From contig CAZLBP010000014.1 in NCBI GenBank assembly GCA_964557855.1, forward strand, positions 27,860 through 91,859: a DNA stretch of 64,000 bases, given 5' to 3'. Below are positions 9,137-19,105 of the stretch, in pieces. The DNA is from JAJRZL01 sp964557855 (GTDB lineage Bacteria > Zixibacteria > MSB-5A5 > GN15 > FEB-12). The notes beneath the pieces are model-generated. The model had not been told where the DNA came from and did not search any database. It saw only the letters and a list, made by a program, of their open reading frames with translations. Made by a program: the position numbers and the translations under genes. Within the stretch, counting starts at the first letter, position 1; each line of letters starts with the position of its first letter.

Positions 9137-12100
9137 ATGAAAATATACACACTGATTCTCTGCGTTCTTGTCTCGATTTCTGGTCAGGGAGCGCTGTCCG
9201 ACGAACGGAATTTGCTTCACCAGGTAGAATCGCTCATGACAGAAATCGGGAGTGCAGGTACATTTAGCTCTTCTCAGCAGTTCGGCCAGTTAACCGATTT
9301 CGAGGTCTCGCCGTCAAATGCAGTTGCAGGCGCGACGTCCGACTACCGGTTCACATTCGGTTTGTTACCGGAGTATGTCATTGCGCTTGATAGCGGGAGT
9401 GTGCTTCTCTCCATTCAGGGTGAATTCGGCTTGGCGAATGTCTCAGCCGGCTCGTTCTCAGCCAATACAGCTATCGTAGATTATGAGATAGGACTGGTTG
9501 AATACACCGGCAACTACGTTGTGGTGATCCTGGATCAAATTGCAAAGAACATCCCGGACAGCCTTGGAACCGAACCCATCGACATCACCATAGAGCTGAC
9601 TGATATCGTCAACCCGACAGCGGCAGGCGAATACCGCGTCACCGGATTTGTGTTCAATTCGAGTCCGACTCTCCTGGCAGGACCGACCGAGTCTGCAGCC
9701 TTTTCGATTGTTGCCGGTGCGGTTGAGAGTCTTCTAATTCAGCCGGTCGGCGATCTGAACATAAGAGCGGGAGAGAGTCTGGAATTCGAAGCCGAAGGCT
9801 TCGACATGTACGGCAATATGATTTCGCCTTTAATAGCGGAATGGCGACTTCAAGCGGGATCGGACTCGATAGGCACAGTCTCGGGGGGAAGATTAGAGGT
9901 GTCACGAGTGGGTCAGGGGCGGGTGGAAGTCACAAGCGGCGGCGTCGTGACACGATCAGGAATTATCACAGTCCTGCCCGGTACGCTGGCTTCCATGGTC
10001 CTGGAAATCTACCCGGAGCAAATCGTGGGGCAGCCTTTTATTCCCGATGCCTCGATAACGCTTCGCGACGGCTACGAAAACCTGAAAACGGATTATGATA
10101 TTGAAGCCAAACCCATCGCTTTGATAATCAACGACGGTAGACTTCTGCCCGATACACTTTCAAATGCAGATCTGTTGACCGATGGGCAGATCGACCTGTC
10201 CGCACTGCCTCTGCGCTACGAAGGTCCCACGACCGTTACGCATCTCTACGCCACCACCAACGGTTACGTTAACACTGCGCCCGTAACGCTCTCTTTGAAC
10301 GGATATGATATACTTGATATTCTGGACGCCAGGGGTCAAACACTCCAATCGATTTACAGCGGCGTAGAAACTCTCGTCGACGTGATTCTCACGAACGGAG
10401 GGCGGTTGATGCCGGAGGTGTCGCCGGAATTGACGTTCTCTTTGAATCCGGTGATTCCGCTGGCCAGTTCATCGACACCGGGACTGGCGGACGGCCGGGT
10501 AGATACGATAAGTCTGTTCCTCCCGCCCATCGATTCCGACACAACCGATACGACCTTGACGGCCGTTGCTGAAGCTCTCTTTCTGACAAACGACTCCCTT
10601 CGTACATATGTTGACACGCTGAAAGTACCGGTGGCGGTGCTCGCGCCGAGACGGGTGCGAGCGGTACCGCATTCGCTGACTCCCGATACCATCTACCCGG
10701 GACAGCCGTTTGATCTTTCCGTCAAACTAGCCGCCGCCGACGTAACCTATGCCCCGACCGCTCCCAAACTGCGCATCAATCTGATGCTGCCGGGGGGGAA
10801 CATGGGGCCATCCCTGGTTAATGAGTTCGTCGAACCGCTTTCGATTTTCGAGGATACAATCGCCTATTCCGGAATTGAGGGCAGGTTGGCGGCGACCGGC
10901 GGGGCGTCAAGCGGTCGGTTGAGCCTGTATATGAATTACTTACATGAAACGAGCGAAGCGATCTATGTGCTCAGCGACCAATTGGCCGACTCGATTTACG
11001 TGCTGCCGGAAATACAGGTGAGGTATATCGACAATTCGTTCGGTCCTCTGTCGGTCTACGCTGGGAATGAGGCCTCGTTCGGCTTCAACATCGAACTGGA
11101 CGGTGAATACTCGGTGCCGGTGATCCTGGAGGATGCGGTTGTCCGAGTGCTGGGGGCCAATTACTCGCTCGCGACCAACTTGCGCTTCGTGGATCCGCGT
11201 CTCAATCCGGGCGTCAACCTGGTCGAAACGGAGAAGCTGTTCATTCCGGAAGACCAATTGGGTGAGTCACTGGCGCTCTCGGCGCAGCTGTCATACGCGA
11301 TTCCCGGCACCAGGAATGTCCTGACGTTCACGACCGACTTCGATAACACGCCGGTGCAGGTAACGGAACAGCCGGTGGCCCAGATCACCGGTCTTGAGAT
11401 ACTCGCTCCCAACGTACCCAACGTCAACACGTCGCAGTCGTTTCAAGCACGGTGCCTGCTGGCCAATCTGTCGGGGTCGCCTTTGGGGCCGCTGTTCCTG
11501 CAGCTCAGCAGCGACGGCAACTCCAGTTTCGATTCTTTGACCACCGTCCCCAGCGTTCCACCCTTTGATACTATCGAGGTGATCTTCGACATCACGGCCG
11601 ATACATTTCCGATTAACCAAGAGGTATTCAAAGTCGATATCGCCTCGCCCCATATTGTGGATAAACCGCCCGTTGATAACGTGGCGGTCGTAAGGATCGA
11701 GCGACCCGCGGAATTAGAGCTGTCGTTCGATCTGTTCGGCGCGGACGACGGTATCGTCGATCATAATGGAGCGTTTTCAGCGGCCGTAGCCTTACACAAC
11801 GTGGGTCAGGCCGACGCTTCGGAGGTACCCTACCGATTGACGACCGGGGGAGTGGACTTCGGTCTCGATGACACCGTATCCGGTGTCATTCACGTGAATG
11901 ATCCCATTCCCTTCTTCTTTGTGGCCCCGGAGTTTGATACGTCGGTCGTATTTAAATTCGAGTTACTGGAGCACCCCATCGACCTGAATAGCGGCGAACC
12001 GGCCGTATTGAATGATTCGACTATCTCATTTTCTATTGAGGTGGAATTGCTGGCGACAGAATTGGAGGTGGCGGTATCCACAACGGGATCCAATCTCGTC

Positions 12101-12844
12101 GTGCCGGGACGTCAGAAGGAGCTCTTTGAGATATCATTCACGAATCAGGGCGCGGCATCGGTCAGCACCGTGTATTTGAATCGACTGGAGCTGTCGTTTC
12201 TACGAGATGACAACACACCCCTGGATGTCGGCGGCCTGCTGGACCTGGAGCAAACATCATTCGTGGAAGGCGGTCAGGCCGTATCGACCACCTGGCGCGG
12301 GGGAGATATATTGATCGCTTATTTCCAAGACTTCGTAATTCCGCCGCAGGAGACGCGGACAATTCAATTTCTGACTGCGCTTCTCGGCGATTCGTTCACA
12401 CCGGTGACAGTGCATATGGAAACCGATGACATTGAAGCTCGCTTTCTTGAGGGACCTTACGTCGGAGACACGGTCACCGTTATGAGTCAGTCCGGCAGCC
12501 GTCTGCTGTTGTCACAGATGTACGTGACCAAGGGGCAGAGCCTCAAGGAGTCCTTCTTGATCAGGAACAACCCGTTCGATCCGCATTCCGCTCCGGCCGA
12601 GTTTACGTACGAACTACAGGAACCGTCGGCGGTCGAATTTCGGGTGTTCACATTGACGGGAGAAAAAGTTCACGCCCGCTTTCTGGAGGTTGGTCAGCCG
12701 GGCACGTCCGTTGGTGAGCAGACGTTGACCTGGGACGGCCGCAACGACGAGGGACACATAGTACATAACGGCATTTTTGTCGTCATCTTGAACGTCATCA
12801 AGACGGGTGCTGAAGCGCGACTAAAGGTGGCCGTGGTCAAGTAA
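9137..12844 (+). CDS. Large secreted Ig-like/CARDB-type repeat protein with FlgD-like C-terminus
   Basis: Not assignable to a defined function. The 1235-residue product starts with a signal peptide (MKIYTLILCVLVSISGQG) and is otherwise beta-rich, with repeated Ig-like units and CARDB-like segments (for example the valine-rich stretches near 750-850). The last 90 residues (NNPFDPHSAPAEFTYELQEP ... WDGRNDEGHIVHNGIFVV) resemble the FlgD Ig-like domain often found at the end of surface proteins of FCB bacteria. The stop overlaps the next ATG in TAATG, so it is translated together with the PorV-like protein. It is probably an envelope or surface protein. Confidence 0.75.
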   Translation: MKIYTLILCVLVSISGQGALSDERNLLHQVESLMTEIGSAGTFSSSQQFGQLTDFEVSPSNAVAGATSDYRFTFGLLPEYVIALDSGSVLLSIQGEFGLANVSAGSFSANTAIVDYEIGLVEYTGNYVVVILDQIAKNIPDSLGTEPIDITIELTDIVNPTAAGEYRVTGFVFNSSPTLLAGPTESAAFSIVAGAVESLLIQPVGDLNIRAGESLEFEAEGFDMYGNMISPLIAEWRLQAGSDSIGTVSGGRLEVSRVGQGRVEVTSGGVVTRSGIITVLPGTLASMVLEIYPEQIVGQPFIPDASITLRDGYENLKTDYDIEAKPIALIINDGRLLPDTLSNADLLTDGQIDLSALPLRYEGPTTVTHLYATTNGYVNTAPVTLSLNGYDILDILDARGQTLQSIYSGVETLVDVILTNGGRLMPEVSPELTFSLNPVIPLASSSTPGLADGRVDTISLFLPPIDSDTTDTTLTAVAEALFLTNDSLRTYVDTLKVPVAVLAPRRVRAVPHSLTPDTIYPGQPFDLSVKLAAADVTYAPTAPKLRINLMLPGGNMGPSLVNEFVEPLSIFEDTIAYSGIEGRLAATGGASSGRLSLYMNYLHETSEAIYVLSDQLADSIYVLPEIQVRYIDNSFGPLSVYAGNEASFGFNIELDGEYSVPVILEDAVVRVLGANYSLATNLRFVDPRLNPGVNLVETEKLFIPEDQLGESLALSAQLSYAIPGTRNVLTFTTDFDNTPVQVTEQPVAQITGLEILAPNVPNVNTSQSFQARCLLANLSGSPLGPLFLQLSSDGNSSFDSLTTVPSVPPFDTIEVIFDITADTFPINQEVFKVDIASPHIVDKPPVDNVAVVRIERPAELELSFDLFGADDGIVDHNGAFSAAVALHNVGQADASEVPYRLTTGGVDFGLDDTVSGVIHVNDPIPFFFVAPEFDTSVVFKFELLEHPIDLNSGEPAVLNDSTISFSIEVELLATELEVAVSTTGSNLVVPGRQKELFEISFTNQGAASVSTVYLNRLELSFLRDDNTPLDVGGLLDLEQTSFVEGGQAVSTTWRGGDILIAYFQDFVIPPQETRTIQFLTALLGDSFTPVTVHMETDDIEARFLEGPYVGDTVTVMSQSGSRLLLSQMYVTKGQSLKESFLIRNNPFDPHSAPAEFTYELQEPSAVEFRVFTLTGEKVHARFLEVGQPGTSVGEQTLTWDGRNDEGHIVHNGIFVVILNVIKTGAEARLKVAVVK

Positions 12845-14703
12845 TGAACACCGTTCGCACGATATTCGTCTGTTTTTTCGGCGTTGCCTGCGGGTTCGGC
12901 CCGGCAGCTGCCGGTGATGCCGGAATTGAGTCGCCGTTTGCAGCCGGCGCGGGCGCGCGGGCGCTCGGGTTGGGGGGTGCCTTCACGTCACTGGCCAACG
13001 ACGCCTCGGCCGTGTTTTACAATCCCTCCGGTTTGTCCCGCCTGCCTCACCAGGAGATTACCGGCATGCACATGACGCTGTTTGAAGGGACGATTTACGA
13101 CTACCTGGGCTGGGTCTATCCCACTCCTACTATGGGTGGCTTCGGTATCGCTTACCTGCGGATTGGGACGCAGGACATCGTACGTCGCGAAGAATATCGC
13201 GAACTCGGTTCGTTCGACTATTCGTACTCGCAGTTCCTTCTGTCTTATGGCCGACAACTGAAAGGAGGGTTGTCGGCCGGAGCCAGTCTGAAAATCGTGA
13301 ATCAGTCACTCGATCCATATTCGGATTATGGCCTCGGACTGGATTTCGGCATGATGGCTAGATTGACGCGGCACGTTCAGGCGGGGCTGATGGCGCGCGA
13401 TATCATTCCGGCCACACTTGAATTGCGTTCGCAGGAAGACACGGTGCGAATCGCCGACATAGGTGAAACCTTGCCCGTCACACTGGCAGGGGGAGTCGCG
13501 CTCACAAGCATTGCTCTCAGGCGGGACATGAGTCTCACTGCCGCATTTGAGCTGGAGAAAACGGAAAACCGGTCGGCCAAACTGCATGCCGGAGCGGAGT
13601 TGCTCCTCAAAGAGGCGTATGGCATTCGGGCCGGTTACGATCGCGACAATTTCTCTTTTGGAGTCGGGCTGCGGTACGATCGCCTGCATTTCGATTACGC
13701 GTACAAGTTGATGGATTATATCGCCGACAGTCATCGCTTCTCGGTTTCATACCGGATCGGGGCTTCGATTCCGGAGCAGATCCGGCGGCGTGAGCTCGAA
13801 GAAGAGCGGAAGGGCAATGAGTTGTTGGAAGACGAACGCCGCCGCCAATACCTCTTCTATAAGGACAAGGCCAATCAATTCTATCGTCAGTATCAGCTCG
13901 ATTCTGCCCTGACGTACTATCAGCGGGCTCTGGCTTTCAACGAAACCGATGAGGAAGTAATCAAGACAATTGATGCTATCAAAGGGGCTCAGGAAGTACT
14001 GCGAGCCCGGAACCGCGACATGCAGGAGTCGGAGCGAGAGAATCTGAGCACGATCGAGGCCTACTATAATCAGGCCCAGAGCTTTTTCGCCAGGGAGTAT
14101 TACCCGCCCGCCCTGGATATGCTGGGTCTTATACTCGATATCGATCCCGAGCACTCGGAAGCGCTGGCCCTGAAGACCACCGTGGAGCAAGTGGTCGACA
14201 ATGAAATAGCGGCGGGTCTCCGCGCGGCCCGTCGGGCCCAGCAGGAAGGGGACTATATCGGCGCCATCGAAGACTACACGCGGCTGCTGTATCTGGAGCC
14301 GGACAACGAACAGGTGCGGCGGGAAAAACAGGAAGTGGTGGAGAAGATCGATCTGTCCCGGTATCTTAATCTCGGTATCGATCTGTTTCGCGCCGGTCAC
14401 TATGCCGAGGCGCGTGAGAAATTCATGCTGGTTCTGTCCGCCAAGCCGAACGAATCGGTAGCCAAAGACTACGTGGACCGGATCGACGTCGCCCTGGCCC
14501 ATCCACCGACGTTGACCACGATTCAAAGCGACCGACGGGTCTGGCAGCAGTACCTCAACGGTCTTCGCCATATGCGCAGCAAAGAGTATCAACTGGCCAT
14601 CGAGTCGTGGGAGAAAGTGCTGGAGGCCTACCCCAACAATAAGAGCACGCTCGACAACCTGGAACAGGCCCGGCTGCGGCTCAAGCTCGAGCGGGGGGAA
14701 TAG
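12844..14703 (+). CDS. PorV/PorQ-like outer-membrane barrel fused to TPR repeats
   Basis: The 619 residues begin with a signal peptide and AGDAGIESPFAAGAGARALG followed by FTSLANDASAVFYNPSGLS, the hallmark opening of PorV/PorQ and UPF0164 outer-membrane proteins. The barrel runs to about residue 310. From about 340 to the end come helical TPR units (for example YYQRALAFNETDEEV and AGHYAEAREKFMLVLSAKP). PorV proteins in Bacteroidetes serve type IX secretion; here the soluble TPR tail is an unusual addition and no other type IX gene is visible. It is coupled to the preceding secreted protein by TAATG. Confidence 0.8.
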   Translation: MNTVRTIFVCFFGVACGFGPAAAGDAGIESPFAAGAGARALGLGGAFTSLANDASAVFYNPSGLSRLPHQEITGMHMTLFEGTIYDYLGWVYPTPTMGGFGIAYLRIGTQDIVRREEYRELGSFDYSYSQFLLSYGRQLKGGLSAGASLKIVNQSLDPYSDYGLGLDFGMMARLTRHVQAGLMARDIIPATLELRSQEDTVRIADIGETLPVTLAGGVALTSIALRRDMSLTAAFELEKTENRSAKLHAGAELLLKEAYGIRAGYDRDNFSFGVGLRYDRLHFDYAYKLMDYIADSHRFSVSYRIGASIPEQIRRRELEEERKGNELLEDERRRQYLFYKDKANQFYRQYQLDSALTYYQRALAFNETDEEVIKTIDAIKGAQEVLRARNRDMQESERENLSTIEAYYNQAQSFFAREYYPPALDMLGLILDIDPEHSEALALKTTVEQVVDNEIAAGLRAARRAQQEGDYIGAIEDYTRLLYLEPDNEQVRREKQEVVEKIDLSRYLNLGIDLFRAGHYAEAREKFMLVLSAKPNESVAKDYVDRIDVALAHPPTLTTIQSDRRVWQQYLNGLRHMRSKEYQLAIESWEKVLEAYPNNKSTLDNLEQARLRLKLERGE

Positions 14704-14761
14704 CACGGCCGGGTCGGTTAGGATCGGCTTCCGGGAGAAACTCGGCTCGCCTACGTAGTCC

Positions 14762-16732
14762 ATGTTCAGAATTCCGATCAAAGAAATCAATGCCGAGTAT
14801 CCGGCCGAGACGAAGTTCCTGAAGAGCATTCAGCGCACCGTCCGGGAGAGCTGCCTGGCGGCCGGGCTGCCGGACCGCGAGACGGCGGCTGTGCTCCTGG
14901 CTATAGAAGAGGGCGCCAGCAATATCATCAGGCACGCGTACCTGTACGAAAAAGGAGTGATCCGACTACGAATCGTGATCTACAAAAAGCAGATCGTGTT
15001 TTCTCTGATAGATTTCGGTCGTCCCTTTCAACCGAGCGGCAACGGCCGGATCGATTTGAAGCAACTGGTGGAGTCGAAACGCAAGGGCGGTCTGGGTTTC
15101 TACATGATCCGCAAGATCATGGATTCCGTCGAAGTCATCATGTCCGGCGGCTACAACGAACTAAGGATGATCAAGCGCATCCGTCCGGCTGCGGCCGGGA
15201 CTATCCCATTTCTTTCGCGTATGTTCTCTCTCCGGGTCCGCTTTTCGGTATGGACTTTTCTCATCGTGTTCATCATTGTGGGCGGCTCCTACTACTACAT
15301 CGATCGCCAGACATCGCAACAACTCTACGCTCACCTCCACGATACCGTTACGTCTTTGACAAATACGATAGCCGAGCAAGCGTCCGGCTATATCCTGAAT
15401 CGGCGTTCGGATGCCGAATTCGACGAACTGGTTGTCAGCTACGTCCGATCCAACGAGGAGTTCCTGCGGCAAGTTGTGCTGACCGACCGCGAGGGGAGCA
15501 TACTGGCACACTCCGATGATATACGAAATATCCGACGTCAGTATCGTCCGCCGCCGACTGTCAACGATTCGGCCTTCGGCGCGGCCCAGAGCTACCGTCT
15601 GGAGGGGAGGAAACTGTTCTACCTGGTCGTCCCCATACGAACGGGTAGTGATCGCGTCGGTAGAGTGCACGTTTCCTACAGCGCCGGTAACATCCAGGGT
15701 GATCTGGCGGGCGCCCGACAGAAAACGGCTCTGCTGACGGCGATATTACTGCTGTTCGGAATCGCCGGCGTGTTTCTGCTCTCGAGCTATTTCGTGGGAC
15801 CGATCGTGAAGATAACGCAGCGCGTCCGCAAGTTCGCTTCAGGCGATCTCGCTTCGGAACTTCCGCTGGAGGGGGCCGAGGAGTTCTTTGAGATTTCCCG
15901 CGCCTTCAACCAACTGACAACGCGCGTCAATCAGGATCAGGAACACGTGGCGGAGCGGGAACGTATGCTCAAGGAGATTGAGGTGGCTTCGCATATTCAG
16001 AAGACGTTGCTGCCACGGCAGTTTCCGAAGGTTCCCGGGCTGGAGATCGAGGCCTTCTACCGCGCCGCCTCGACCGTCAGCGGTGATCTGTATGACATCT
16101 TCCAGGTCGATCCGACCCACTACTGTCTGACCGTGGCCGACGTTTCGGGAAAAGGGGTACCGGCGTCATTAGTCATGTCCATGTTGCGCACGGTCATACA
16201 GATTCAAGCGCCTCGAGCTTCCTCGGCGCGAGACATCCTGATCAGCGTCTACGATTATCTCAAAGGCAATATACCGGGCGGCATGTTCATTACCGTTATG
16301 CTGGCCCTGTATGAAACCACCGAACAGCGGTTGAACTTTGTCTCTGCCGGGCACAATCCCATGGTCTATTACAGCTTCGAAAGAGATACTCTGGAGAAGC
16401 TGAATCCCACCGGGATGCCGATGGGACTGCCGACCGCGGTCGATACGACGTTCGAACAACGGTTGCAGGAGAAGTCGATCATGCTCGGGGACGGCGACCT
16501 CTTCCTGATGTTCACCGACGGTATCACCGAGGCCGGCAATCGGGAAGGGGAGCACTATGGAATGGATCGGTTTATCCGCTTTGTCCAAAGCCAGGTCACC
16601 GACGGAATCGGAGTATCGTCGGCTGCGATTTCTGAACGACTGGTCAACGATCTGGACGGTTTTGCCGGTCAAACCGGCATTGCCGATGACATCACGTTTA
16701 TCGTGGCGCGGGTCAGGAAACCGACGAATTAG
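14762..16732 (+). CDS. Anti-sigma-type kinase / membrane sensor / SpoIIE phosphatase fusion
   Basis: A single 656-residue protein joins the two opposing enzymes of a partner-switching pathway. Residues 1-140 form an RsbW-like GHKL ATPase (N-box EEGASNIIRH at 49-58; G-box GGLGFYMIRK at 109-118). A transmembrane helix (about 161-180), a sensor domain of about 140 residues, a second helix (about 322-346) and HAMP follow. Residues about 425-655 are a PP2C-type SpoIIE/RsbU phosphatase (GDLYD at 441-445, DVSGKG at 460-465, TDGITEAGN). Kinase and phosphatase would compete for an anti-anti-sigma protein that is not next door. It lies 58 bases after the PorV-like gene. Confidence 0.9.
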   Translation: MFRIPIKEINAEYPAETKFLKSIQRTVRESCLAAGLPDRETAAVLLAIEEGASNIIRHAYLYEKGVIRLRIVIYKKQIVFSLIDFGRPFQPSGNGRIDLKQLVESKRKGGLGFYMIRKIMDSVEVIMSGGYNELRMIKRIRPAAAGTIPFLSRMFSLRVRFSVWTFLIVFIIVGGSYYYIDRQTSQQLYAHLHDTVTSLTNTIAEQASGYILNRRSDAEFDELVVSYVRSNEEFLRQVVLTDREGSILAHSDDIRNIRRQYRPPPTVNDSAFGAAQSYRLEGRKLFYLVVPIRTGSDRVGRVHVSYSAGNIQGDLAGARQKTALLTAILLLFGIAGVFLLSSYFVGPIVKITQRVRKFASGDLASELPLEGAEEFFEISRAFNQLTTRVNQDQEHVAERERMLKEIEVASHIQKTLLPRQFPKVPGLEIEAFYRAASTVSGDLYDIFQVDPTHYCLTVADVSGKGVPASLVMSMLRTVIQIQAPRASSARDILISVYDYLKGNIPGGMFITVMLALYETTEQRLNFVSAGHNPMVYYSFERDTLEKLNPTGMPMGLPTAVDTTFEQRLQEKSIMLGDGDLFLMFTDGITEAGNREGEHYGMDRFIRFVQSQVTDGIGVSSAAISERLVNDLDGFAGQTGIADDITFIVARVRKPTN

Positions 16733-16826
16733 CTTCCTCGTTCTACGGGCATTATTTAGTTGATTCAATGTTAACAGTCAGCTATTGTAGCCACAGGACG
16801 GAACCGGGAAAGGAAGGAGCTTTGAG

Positions 16827-17111
16827 ATGGCACTGTACATTATGGCGATGACCATCAACCCGAATGCAAAAAAGGAGCACGAGGACGTATCTCACCAAAT
16901 CGATGAATCTCTGAAAGTGTTTTCGACCAGAAAGGTGAAGGTGCACAACGTATTTGCGACATTGGGAAGATACGATCTGCTGGCGGTATTCGATGCCAAT
17001 GATCAGTCCGTGGCGTTTGCAATCGCATCCGAGATAAACAATTTGGGGGTGCTCGATACCGAAACGTGGCCGGTAATCCCCTACGAGGACTTCTCCCGGC
17101 TTATGAAATAA
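16827..17111 (+). CDS. GYD domain protein
   Basis: A 94-residue protein with the single-domain GYD pattern: an opening strand MALYIMAMTINPNA, then KVHNVFATLGRYDLLAVFDANDQS and a final TETWPVIPYEDFSRL. GYD proteins are small ferredoxin-like-fold proteins of unknown role. A good ribosome-binding site (GAAAGGAAGGAGC) precedes the ATG. It stands alone between the phosphatase fusion and the convergent GlpX-like gene. Confidence 0.75.
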   Translation: MALYIMAMTINPNAKKEHEDVSHQIDESLKVFSTRKVKVHNVFATLGRYDLLAVFDANDQSVAFAIASEINNLGVLDTETWPVIPYEDFSRLMK

Positions 17112-17161
17112 CGGATCAAGTGAGTCCTGTGACCGGTTATCTTAAGATCCGATTACCGTGC

Positions 17162-18841
17162 TCATTGCTCTGAGTCCAGCCACCACTCCGGGGACAGGCG
17201 TTGCGTTAACTCGACAATCTCTCGGTCCTGTTCATTCAGTGCTCCTCGTTCAATAAGACCGTCCAACGAGCCATGCAGCAGCGCCATCCTGTCCCGAATC
17301 AGGGCAATCGTAGGGTAGTATTCGTTATTGAAGAAAATCCGGTACCGCAGGCGGGACAGCCCGTCTTCAAGCATCTTACCGATAGCCTGCTCCAGGTCTT
17401 TACCTTGCCGGTCCTGCAATTGCTCTTTGGGTGACTTGAGCTTGTCGACGGACTTCTCCAGGCCGTCTATGCACTCAAAGTTGAAGTGCCAGCACTCGGT
17501 CAGCCCCAGAGAATTGATGACGAGCGTGCTGACGGTAATGGTGCCTTTGTCCGAGTCGGAGCGGACGCCCTTCATAAACGGCAGATAAATGTTGTCCGTA
17601 ATTCCGCCAAAGGCACTGACCCCACCGGCGTACGGATCATTGATGATATCATGGATAGTGAAATACGGTTTCTGTTGGAAGCGGGCGTCTTGAATCATCA
17701 TCAGCTCTTCTTCGGTGTAGTGAAAACGGTTGTTCCAGAGCTCTTCGGGAGACAGGTCCTTTTTCGTCAGGGAAGAATGCGAAGTCAGCATCCCAATAGC
17801 CTGCCCGCCCCGCCAGACCAGGGGCAGGACGCCGACCGCCCACTCGGCGGAGCCGCCTATCTCACCGATCATGGAATTAAGAGCGCGCCCATTAGGGAAG
17901 TTGACTCCCTCGAGCCCGAGAATCAGCGCCGGGAACAGGTCACCGTCGGCGTCATAAGGAACGCTCACCCCCACTTGGTTGAGTATATCCATGGCCGGGT
18001 AGTGTCTTTTGCGGTCGATGAAAAAGGCGGAGAGCTGTTCGAAATTCGAATGACCATAGGAGTCGGCAATGATCTTGGCCGCGTCGGCCAGCGACAGCTC
18101 CCGGGGGTTAAACTCGTCAAAGTGGGCGCCACTCATCCAGCGCTGGACATAGATATCCGGCAAATGGCGTTTGATCTGGGCTTCGATAAGAAACATAGCC
18201 GTCAAGCTGGAATGCAGGCCCTTGACGGACTTGGTCGTACCCTCGATGACGTCATTTCCCATGGTGAGCAACGAGACATTGCGGGGCATATCGGATCCGT
18301 ACTGCACCCGATGCTCCTTTTTGCCGAACAGGGCGCCGACGGCGATAGTGGGATTACCTCCAACCTCTTTGCCCGGTTTGGCGCGGACACCTTCGGTCAG
18401 AGTCGATTCGATCAGCACCTCCTCGCCGACAGGGAAGGACTTTGTTGTCAGCTGCAGCACTTCGCCCATGACCTGGGCCGCGGTGCGGTCATTGGCCCGC
18501 TTGAGCTCGTTGATGAACGGTTTAGTGGCTTTTTCTTTCGGGACGCCCTGCAGACTACCCCGCCCGTGAATACCGACTGCGACCGCCGAGAGCGCCGCCG
18601 ACAGAACGGCTGACTCACGGAGCTTGCGGTTGCGCATGGCGCCGAGATTTGATTTAGGGTTGGTCTTGTCGCTGAGAACATCGATCGATCCATCCTTCAG
18701 AAGAATGCCGTACATGTCGAACACGGCGGCGTGTCGAAGATTAAACTCGATCACCCGGTCCTTGTCGAACTCGATAATATCTCTCTGGCCGGTATAGTTA
18801 ATGCGCTGGTCCGCTACATCGAATCGTAATGAACTATTCAT
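17162..18841 (-). CDS. Divergent GlpX-like (class II FBPase-fold) protein
   Basis: The 559 residues contain a core that follows GlpX along its length: DVIEGTT (197-203, matching the DPIEGT metal/phosphate loop), PDIYVQRW (228-235), DRKRHYPAMDILNQVGVSVPYDADGD (about 276-301) and GEIGGSAEW (326-334). It differs in having about 80 extra N-terminal and 110 C-terminal residues and in lacking the GEGERDEAP metal motif, replaced by EEVLIESTLTEG. It is likely a phosphatase or derived protein of unknown substrate. I start it at 18841 because AGGTGAGGA lies just upstream; the frame stays open 114 bases further. It faces away from the iorA operon. Confidence 0.65.
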   Translation of the reverse strand: MNSSLRFDVADQRINYTGQRDIIEFDKDRVIEFNLRHAAVFDMYGILLKDGSIDVLSDKTNPKSNLGAMRNRKLRESAVLSAALSAVAVGIHGRGSLQGVPKEKATKPFINELKRANDRTAAQVMGEVLQLTTKSFPVGEEVLIESTLTEGVRAKPGKEVGGNPTIAVGALFGKKEHRVQYGSDMPRNVSLLTMGNDVIEGTTKSVKGLHSSLTAMFLIEAQIKRHLPDIYVQRWMSGAHFDEFNPRELSLADAAKIIADSYGHSNFEQLSAFFIDRKRHYPAMDILNQVGVSVPYDADGDLFPALILGLEGVNFPNGRALNSMIGEIGGSAEWAVGVLPLVWRGGQAIGMLTSHSSLTKKDLSPEELWNNRFHYTEEELMMIQDARFQQKPYFTIHDIINDPYAGGVSAFGGITDNIYLPFMKGVRSDSDKGTITVSTLVINSLGLTECWHFNFECIDGLEKSVDKLKSPKEQLQDRQGKDLEQAIGKMLEDGLSRLRYRIFFNNEYYPTIALIRDRMALLHGSLDGLIERGALNEQDREIVELTQRLSPEWWLDSEQ

Positions 18842-18863
18842 GCTATGTTCCTCACCTGTTTGA

Positions 18864-18882
18864 ATTTCATTGCTAATGAAAT
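18864..18882. promoter_or_regulatory. 19-bp palindrome upstream of GlpX-like gene
   Basis: Perfect dyad with arms ATTTCATT and AATGAAAT around GCT. It sits only 22 bases before the minus-strand start codon, next to the ribosome-binding site, so it could be an operator or a leader hairpin. Confidence 0.4.
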
Positions 18883-19076
18883 ACGGGAAGCGGAGGAGAA
18901 TAGCAAGGGAAATAAAACACAAGCAGGGGCCGTCTTCGCCGGACGGTACAATCATTCGACTGCTCTCGGAGAGAAGATCTCGCCAATTATGGAAGGCAAC
19001 GGTAGTTCTGAAGCATATGTCATTGTCACGACAGACTATCTACATTTGCTGTTCGCAGTTAACGCCCAAAAACCCC

Positions 19077-19105
19077 TTGCGGCATACCTGCGTATTCGTT
19101 ATTAT
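19077..19105 (+). promoter_or_regulatory. Candidate promoter of iorA operon
   Basis: TTGCGG (19077-19082), 17-base spacer and TATTAT (19100-19105). The -35 matches only its first three bases, but the -10 is good. The transcription start would fall near 19112, inside the candidate Rex operator. Confidence 0.35.

Noticed and set aside
12844..14703. Complete type IX secretion system
   Set aside because: Only a PorV-like protein is seen; the FlgD-like tails here are not proof of type IX sorting signals.
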